Positions 57,660 to 64,000 of a stretch of DNA of 64,000 bases are shown here, one piece after another. The translations under genes were made by a program, and so were the position numbers. Source of the DNA: Aralia elata (Eukaryota; Streptophyta; Magnoliopsida; Apiales; Araliaceae); NCBI GenBank assembly GCA_034770075.1, contig CM068388.1, positions 18,719,206 to 18,783,205 on the forward strand, in the 5' to 3' direction. The notes beneath the pieces are model-generated. The model was not told where the DNA came from. It was given only the letters and a program-made list of their open reading frames with translations, and made no database searches. Numbering within the stretch: position 1 is the first letter of the stretch; every line of letters starts with the position of its first letter.

Positions 57660-57954
57660 TTCACCCTCCCTTATAAGGATTTCGTCCCCGGAATCACCGT
57701 TCAACACTTACACCCACAAGTAGATCACGATCTGATTCAATCGAATCGATCTTTAACTATTCGACATAAAGCTTGTCTATCTGATTATACGAAATTTGAT
57801 TTCCAATAGAACTCAAATTCCTCCAAAATACGTTAATAAAATGATTTATTATTAAATTATGTATTATTTATTTATTAACCTAGGTCATTTCCTATAGTTC
57901 CGATGTTTTTAAACGTAAACGTACCCCACGGTATATATAAGAAAATATTATTAT
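57660..57954 (-). other. Element I polypurine tract and pol-deleted region
   Basis: The minus strand reads GATTCCGGGGACGAAATC, then CTTATAAGGGAGGGTGAA, then the LTR. The 250 bp before it have no domains; RT, RNase H, integrase and chromodomain are absent. This is the deletion that makes I non-autonomous. Confidence 0.75.
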
Positions 57955-58182
57955 TCAAATAATACCTGGAACTCCATCCCCGGCTGCTACCGTATCTTGA
58001 ACCGTCATGTTGAAGGTCCTTGCGGTTGGTTTGTTGGTCGGAGTTGGATAAGGAATCGTCAGCTTTCCGCCGCTTTTCTGTGTGTTCGCATTTTCCATAT
58101 CTGCCCTTCTTATGAGATTTCGTATTACGAGTCCGAAACTGTTGCGCGTCTTGAACCATTGCTTACAGTCTGCTTGCACCAT
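57955..58182 (-). pseudogene. gag-pro: Element I gag end to protease start, remnant
   Basis: Contains PTPTNKPTARTFNMTVQDTV and PGII, equivalent to the FNMTVQDAV...VSGII segment just before protease in E, G and H. The protease active site does not follow; the pol deletion starts here. Confidence 0.75.
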
Positions 58183-58745
58183 GTCGTTTAATGTTTCCTT
58201 GTGTTTGAGACTTGGTACAATAACGTGCGTACATGATTTTTTTTTTCAAAAATCCTTTCATTAACGAGTTATTTTAACCCATTTTCTATTTACTAATAGT
58301 CTTCATTGTCTATCCTTTACACATACCAATACATACAACACACATTTTTATTATCTGGTTATACAAAACCTTAAATTATTATCTTATCCTTCATATTTCT
58401 TTATGCCATATAGTATCATAACATTATGAAACAAAATTCAAAACTTAGACCAATTCAGCTTGCCGGATTACCCAATCCAGCTTGCTGGATTGTCCAATTC
58501 AGCTTGCTGAATTCCCAAATGCAGCTTGCCAAATTACAAGTTTATCAATTTAAACAACATACTATCTTAATCAAACATATAACCACACACCATTTCATTC
58601 ATATTTATAATCTTTTAAATAGTACCAAGTACTTTTCATTACACAACATGTTGTTATAACCATTTACTATCCCTTAATGATAACAAAAGTCGGGAGTAGT
58701 ACATTACACACACATTATATCATACATAATCATAAAGCACTTATC
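58183..58745 (-). other. Element I insert between knuckles and protease stub
   Basis: 560 AT-rich bp with no credible ORF, not present at this place in E, G or H. It contains a palindrome array at 58453-58535. Confidence 0.6.
58453..58535 (-). repeat. Palindrome array AATCCAGCTTGCTGGATT inside element I
   Basis: Four 18-bp words (8-bp arms, TT centre) with starts of the 14-bp core at 58454, 58476, 58498 and 58520, exactly 22 bp apart. One is perfect as AATTCAGCTTGCTGAATT. It is related to, but distinct from, the word in the I LTR (CAAA centre). Confidence 0.88.
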
Positions 58746-59408
58746 CTATTTATTCCCTACACCATTCTTAGATCTTGGGCAAACCTTTGCCTGGTGACCT
58801 ACTATTCCACATACAAAACATACAAATTGCTTCGGTTTGGGACAATGAGAAGAGACATGTCCTTCACGTCCACAATTATAACACACATTCTGTCCTTTCA
58901 TGCATACACTTTCATGTTTCTTGTTGCAATTTGCACATCTTAATACTTTCTTAAAGTTTCCTTGGTCAGAATTTCCGATGTCACAATCATTTATCTTTCT
59001 TTTTCCTTTCTTGCTTGGAGTTGCAGACGATTTGCTGCATTTAGCTCCCATTATATCAATTTCGCTTTTCAACTTATCTTGTTCTTCCATTATTTCCATT
59101 AACGCTTTTCGCATTTGACTATTTAACACCCTTTCCATTTCTAATAACTTTTCTAGACATAATACCTTATTCCTTAGATTCTACACTTCTGTTGATGCTT
59201 GGTCAGCTCCAATTTCAGTGTCCGAATCACTATATGTCAGCACCACCGTTTCTGGTTCTGGTTCTATGTTTTCCAAGATGACCACTTCATCAAGGTTGCT
59301 TTCAAGGTGAGCCTCCATTTCAGCTATTGGCTTAGATATTGGCTCGGGCGGAGTGATTTGCTTCTTATTCACGACATAAGAGTCTCCTAATCCTTTCTTA
59401 CCTGACAT
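58746..59408 (-). pseudogene. Element I accessory/coiled-coil ORF joined to Gag zinc knuckles
   Basis: Starts MSGKKGLGDSYVV at 59408, runs through an acidic segment (NIEPEPETVVLTYSDSDTE) to a single stop at 59181-59183, then continues in the same frame through a helical part (LEKLLEMERV...MEIMEEQDKLKSEID), a basic patch (SKKGKRK) and zinc knuckles CANCNKKHESVC, CYNCGREGHVSSHC and CFVCGIVGHQAKVC, ending NKNGVGNK-like at 58746. The capsid-like Gag domain is absent, so the accessory ORF is fused directly to the nucleocapsid part. The stop aside, the ORF would be 221 codons. It may package RNA in trans with another element's capsid; that is inference. Confidence 0.75.
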
Positions 59409-59612
59409 CTATACACAAATTATCCTGATTAGTATATAATATATACACATAACAAACAATAGTTTATATAAGTTACTTTTTATTTCGTTTTACGATGAAT
59501 TCCCTTAATTCATCTCCTTTAAACTCTATTTGAGTTATTTGTTTTTCAATGCTTCTATCTAGCTTAAGGTTATAACCTAAGGTAATCCCCCACCTAAGGT
59601 TTCTAACCTATA

Positions 59613-59624
59613 GCTCTGATACCA
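59613..59624 (-). promoter_or_regulatory. Element I primer-binding site
   Basis: TGGTATCAGAGC on the minus strand beside the LTR. The hairpin AGGTTAGAAACCT follows it. Confidence 0.92.
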
Positions 59625-59627
59625 ACC

Positions 59628-60393
59628 TGTGGCGCCCCCAAATCCGGGTACTTGAAACCCATACTTGGTGCATCACGATACCATTTCTTTGAGTTGTTTA
59701 ATAAATTACAAACTTAATATTTATATTAGAGTTGTCTATTCCCCAGGTATGGCAACTTTAATTATATTCTTTACATGTTACATAATATATATGATCACAA
59801 TACAAAAGATTAATCATTACAGATAACACCTTGAAACCTAATCCTTGAGCTTTCCTTTGCCCTTGTCTTTGCCAGAGCCTTCTGGTCGATCACACTTAGC
59901 TGAAAACATTTAAGTCAAAGCAAGAATGAGCATTCAATTGCTCAGCAAGTAATAACAATTATAATAATACGCTGAAGAAGTAAATGTTTCCTTTGAGGAC
60001 TACTTCTACCACGAATCAATAGTGGTGAAGTCATTTGAAACTATTCTTAACAACATATCAAATCATTTTAAGATTTCTTTGAAATGACTGAACAATAAGT
60101 TATTTCAAGTAACAAGAATTTTCTTGAATTTCATGCAGAGTAATACATCAAGAATGAAAGAGTTAAAATTCTTTCAAAGATTCAATAATATTCAATTGAT
60201 TATGAAGGATTAGAAATTTTGCGATAATATTCAATACATAGGGTTATTCCCAGATTTCATGCTGAGTGATCACAAATGGATCAAGAACTGCTAGAGGAAT
60301 CATCAATTATTTTATTACTGACTACCTCAAGAGTAAAAGTTAGCTATAAAAACTAAACTTTACTCTTCTGCAAGTACGTAAGGAGATCAGCCT
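59628..60393 (-). repeat. Element I 5' LTR, part, interrupted by T
   Basis: Starts TGTGGCGCCCCCAAATCCGGG. Matches 52399-53163 with about 14 differences. It is cut at 60394 by element T; AGCCT at 60389-60393 is the probable target duplication. Confidence 0.9.
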
Positions 60394-62499
60394 TGTCGAC
60401 GCCGGGTTTTTTTTCGTCTCTTGGTCTTTTCCAATTTTAGCCTTTTGATTTAATGATTCTTTGGAAAAGATCGGCATTGATGTCGACGGGGTTTTGAAAG
60501 ATCGTTTTTTATGATGAGCCAATTAACCAGAGTCGCCAGTTGGTATATTTGAAGTGGATGTACCAACTCATCCGAATTTCGTTTTCGTAAATCGCTGGCT
60601 CATATGTGACTCCGAATTAATTGGTCTGCGAATCGAGATTCATAGAGTTCGGGGGCTTGCTTAAGTGAGGGGAAGGTGTTAGGCACCCCTCGACTTCCGC
60701 GAAACACGGTTACCGCAATCTTGATGCTTTCCTATCCTTTAATTCATGAAACGTGTGCATGTGCGCGTGTGTGTGTGTGTGCCTACATGAATGTTGTGGT
60801 GAGTTTGTATGACAGAATCATTTGGATTTTTTAGGGAAAATCGTGTTTTGATTTGAGAATGCTTCGGAATGTCTTTCGATTTATACGAGAAAGCTTGGTT
60901 CGTTATGAGAAAGATTTGATTTTTTTATTTGTCAAAACTATGAGATTTTCATTAGGTGTCGTTTTGGCAAAACACGAGTTTTAACCCTTCGTCAAAATAG
61001 GAATCGAGATCTATACGTTGCTTTCATAAAATGATGGGCAATTTCTAGGATCTCTTTAGCCCTATGCTCAAAGAATTTAATAAAACGTTACATATTTATA
61101 AAATCATTTTGTGTAACATTTTGGGAAACGATTTTCTTTAGCTTTCTCGTTAAATGGGAATCGACATTCGTTAGCACTTTCAATTTCTTATCTTCGTGAA
61201 GCTAATAACCTAATTTGATTGATTTTATGAAAATCTTCATGGTTTAATCTTTGAAATCATTTTTTTTGTGTCATAAGATTTAATCAAGCGTGAACACGCG
61301 TCGGGGCTATTCATGGGCATGTAAACCATCAAAATATCCCCGAACGCCAACAATCGCATATTCCACTAGTACGGGGCCTTAAACCCGATCCTCGCCTTAG
61401 CGTCGTTTTAAGGCCCAATGGTTACATGTTACAAAACGAGCATCTTGAATCTATCACATACATCAAAACGTCCATCATCGGATTTGGACCACGGGGTCGC
61501 ATTCCTAGGCTCACACGAGATTAATACATGCCTACAAAATGAGTACTACATAACTAACCAACCCGGACTTATCTAATATACCATGATATCCGGAAATGAC
61601 AATCTAAATAAATTACACCCAATGAATCACCCTAAACGAGCTAGAAATTTCATCATTTGGATATCCTCGGGTTATTAGGAAGAATTTTATTCCGATGGAA
61701 CCTTCACTAACAATCCCTAATCCATGATTGTTCAACAATATACATGAAAACTACATCCCATCTAAGCAAATAAGATGATATGAATTGTTATAACAAAAGA
61801 ATTTTTTTACCTTGCAAAATGGTCTCAAAGGGATGAAATCTTGATATTTGAATAGGATGAGAAATATATTTGATACAATCAAAATTAAAGGAGTAAAATT
61901 TCTCTCTTTTTTCTCTCTTTTCTTCCTATTTTTGTTGCAAAATCTACTATTTTTCTCTCAAATTCCGTGCTGCTGTTGTGCTGAATCCTTCTTCTTCCAA
62001 ATTTCTTCCAACCTCCTGTATGCTGCCCGAAGCTGGGCTTAAATAGGCTGGCCAAAGCCAGCCGCAGATCTATCTGCGGCTGGCCGCAGATGGATCTGCG
62101 GCTGGCCAGCTGGCGCGCCTCCCATCGCACTCAGCTGGTAGTGCTGATTTCCTGGTTTCCGTGCTGGCGCACCCACTTGGCCGCAGATCTATCCGCGGCT
62201 GGCGGGCTTGACTTTCTCGATTTTCGTGCCACGCCTCGATTTTCGTGCCGCAACGTCGGTTTTCGCTGACAGGCTCGTATTTTGCAGTCCGGGAATTTCC
62301 GGAAGACGTGCCACCTCATTCGGAAATGCCTGCCTCGGACGGCTTTATTGTCACGTAAACTTGGGTTGCCCAAAACATTGCGGCGGTGCCGGGCGCTTGC
62401 CCTTGTGCCCGCTCCTTTGCTCCCGCAAGCCGGTTCAATTGACGATTTCGCCCTCCTGTCATGGTTAGTAGAAGGAAACGCAAAATTTGGGTGTCTACA
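60394..62499 (-). repeat. Element T 3' LTR (Tat/Ogre-like)
   Basis: The minus strand starts TGTAGACACCCAAATTTTGCG at 62499 and ends CCCGGCGTCGACA at 60394. A GGAAGGTGTTAGGCACCCCT phrase near 60671-60690 (plus) is characteristic of Tat/Ogre LTRs in my experience of these families. The orientation is fixed by the purine tract immediately upstream. A TATA-like CTATTTAAG lies at about 62038-62046. Palindromes sit just upstream of it. No coding region is credible; ORFs near 61850-62620 are compositional. Confidence 0.75.
62061..62199 (-). repeat. Palindromes GCCGCAGAT(NN)ATCTGCGGC in T LTR
   Basis: Near-perfect 20-bp words with 9-bp arms and 2-base centres at 62061-62080, 62083-62102 and 62180-62199 (one mismatch). 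The first two are 22 bp apart, centre to centre. They lie 15-160 bp upstream of the TATA-like box. Confidence 0.88.
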
Positions 62500-62514
62500 G
62501 CTGCCCCTCTTTAT
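62500..62514 (-). promoter_or_regulatory. Element T polypurine tract
   Basis: The minus strand reads GATAAAGAGGGGCAGC directly before TGTAGACACC. It shows that T runs on the minus strand and that bases above 62514 are its 3' untranslated region. Confidence 0.75.
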
Positions 62515-62694
62515 CATGTTTATGAAATGATAAATGAAATGAACAGGATAAAGAATAGACACTCGATGCATGAATGACAGTGCGTAAGAATGACAGTACA
62601 TACATGATGCCACACATATAGCTTATGATGCAACATAAGATGTAATGCATGCAAGACATTCGTAAGAGTGTCAATGTATCAACCCCTTGACCGT

Positions 62695-63578
62695 GTTTGT
62701 TAGTCTTTGGGTTCACTCTTTCAATCTATCGTCTCGTTCGGGGCCGGGTATCGTCGCCGGTCACCCATCTCGTAACCCCCGGTTATCGTCGCCGGTTGGT
62801 TATCTTGTCGGAGCCGGTTTTCGTCGCCGGACATCCATCTCGTGATCGCCGGTTATCGTCGCCGGTTGATCGTCTCGTCGGGGCCGGGTATCGTCGCCTG
62901 TCACCCATCTCGTAACCCCCGGTTATCGTCGCCGATTGGTTATCTGTCGGAGCCGGTTATCGTCGCCGGTCGATCGTCATGTCGGGGCCGGGTATCGTCG
63001 CCGGTCACCCATCGCGTAACCCCCGGTTATCGTCGCCGGTTGGTTATCTGTCGGAGCCGGTTATCATCGCCGGACATCCATCTCGTGATCGACGGTTATC
63101 GTCGCCGGTCGATCGTTTCGTCGGGGCCGGGTATCGTTGCCGGTCACCCATCGCGTAACCCCCGGTTATCGTCGCCGGTTGGTTATCTGTCGGAGCCGGT
63201 TATCATCGCCGGACATCCATCTCGTGATCGACGGTTATCGTCGTCGGTCGATCGTTTCGTCGGGGCCGGGTATCGTCGCCGGTCACCCATCGCGTAACCC
63301 CCGGTTATCGTCGCCGGTTGGTTATCTGTCGGAGCCGGTTATCGTCGCCGGACATCCATCTCGTGATCGCCGGTTATCGTCGCCGGTCGATCGTTTCGTC
63401 GGGGCCGGGTATCGTCGCCGGTCACCCATCGCGTAACCCCCGGTTATCGTCGCTGGTTGGTTATCTGTCGGAGCCGGTTATCGTCGCCGGACATCCATCT
63501 CGTGATCGACGGTTATCGTCGCCGGTCGATCGTTTCGTCGGGGCCGGGTATCGTCGCCGGTCACCCATCGCGTAAACT
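62695..63578 (-). repeat. 139-bp higher-order minisatellite in T 3' UTR
   Basis: The anchor ATC(T/G)CGTAAC recurs at 62768, 62907, 63011, 63150, 63289, 63428 and 63567: period 139 bp except one step of 104. Each 139-bp unit is four diverged subunits of 34-35 bp, each beginning GG(T/G)TATCGTCGCCGG. The short step lacks exactly one subunit. ORFs through it exist in several frames because 139 is not a multiple of three; they are not proteins. Tandem arrays in the 3' UTR are known for Ogre/Tat elements. Confidence 0.92.
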
Positions 63579-63635
63579 TTTCACTTCAACACGTCAAATG
63601 GCTTCAAGGGAGCAAGGTGGGGCCCACCAGGGCCA

Positions 63636-63677
63636 GCCGCAGATGGATCTGCGGCCAGCCGCAGATACATCTGCGGC
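63636..63677 (-). repeat. Palindromes GCCGCAGAT(NN)ATCTGCGGC in T 3' UTR
   Basis: Two copies at 63636-63655 and 63658-63677, 22 bp apart centre to centre, the same word and step as in the T LTR 1.5 kb away. Confidence 0.88.
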
Positions 63678-63678
63678 C

Positions 63679-64000
63679 AAGATCGGGCCTTATAACCAAC
63701 GCGCCTCCTCCAGATCTGTCACTTTCAACTTGCAATCCTCAGAGATTCTCTCGATTTTTCTTGTTCGCAAGGGCTTTTTGTCGATTTTTTTCAATTTTCC
63801 TGCAAAAACTGCTCCGGTAGGGTCGATCTACGCGCTACAGGTAACACTTTGACCGGTCACTTTTCAATTTCGTTAATGTTTTGCTATACATTTGACTATT
63901 TGCATGTTTAGACATAAAATGTATGCTTCACAATGTTCATGCAATGTACCATCATATATACATGCTATGTATCAACTGTGTGAGTCCTATTTTATGTTCA
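63679..64000 (-). other. Element T 3' UTR continuing off the window
   Basis: No coding domain recognised. Pol, if present, would lie beyond 64000. Confidence 0.5.

Noticed and set aside
60394..62499. T as a plus-strand 5' LTR with primer site at 62500
   Set aside because: No tRNA-like TGG site follows; instead a purine tract on the minus strand abuts TGTAGACACC, so this is a minus-strand 3' LTR.
62695..63578. CRISPR-like array
   Set aside because: Repeats are contiguous diverged 35-bp subunits without unique spacers, in plant retrotransposon DNA.
62697..63852. Several overlapping 70-150-codon ORFs with repeated RRL/SSPV peptides
   Set aside because: They translate the 139-bp minisatellite; since the period is not a multiple of three all frames give similar peptides. 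No start context or family.

Overview
The window is plant nuclear DNA, most likely from a eudicot, made almost entirely of nested Ty3/gypsy LTR retrotransposons. I see no convincing host gene. The evidence is primer-binding sites matching initiator-Met tRNA, 5-bp target-site duplications (TSDs), CCHC Gag knuckles, aspartic proteases, RT with IDD or FDD, RNase H, integrase and chromodomains. The species cannot be named from this. Element names A to I, S1, S2, T and X are mine.

Layout. 1-4458: element A (minus), gag/protease start plus 5' LTR; the rest lies off the window. 4459-5960: AT-rich spacer with an AACCGAA-rich tract. 5961-9333: 5' LTR of F (plus), then its leader and a short acidic ORF broken at 9866 by solo LTR S1 (minus, 9866-13953, TSD AGGAT). 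14019-18794: D (minus), a CRM-like chromovirus without its 5' end. 18795-27415: B (plus), same family as A, heavily deleted, carrying solo LTR S2 (minus, 22643-25912, TSD TATAC). 27416-27756: chimeric palindrome of two LTR heads. 27757-29065 and 52222-52398: E (plus), an old Tekay-like gag-pro-RT, possibly the continuation of F. Inside E sits G (minus, 29066-52221, TSD TTTCA/TTTCG), a Tekay-type element. Inside G's 5' LTR sits H (plus, 40090-51769, TSD TGTTC), the youngest and nearly intact element. Also in E: I (minus, from 52399), a non-autonomous element with 5.26-kb LTRs. Inside I's 5' LTR: T (minus, from 60394), a Tat/Ogre-like 3' LTR and 3' UTR with a 139-bp higher-order minisatellite.

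Insertion order read from nesting: F/E first, then D, G and I; then B within D, H within G, T within I; S1 and S2 later within F and B. LTR divergence agrees: G about 1.7 percent and I about 1.8 percent over the parts I compared, H about 0.24 percent, all hand counts.

The main unexplained signal is that most of these elements carry their own short palindromic word, repeated 2 to 9 or more times at centre spacings clustering near 22, 32-33 and 41-43 bp, with unrelated words and mostly unrelated spacers in different lineages. Other signals shared across families are a hairpin with compensatory changes just before the polypurine tract, a small hairpin just after the primer-binding site, intron-acceptor-like sequence directly before the first ATG, and a coiled-coil or acidic ORF upstream of gag.
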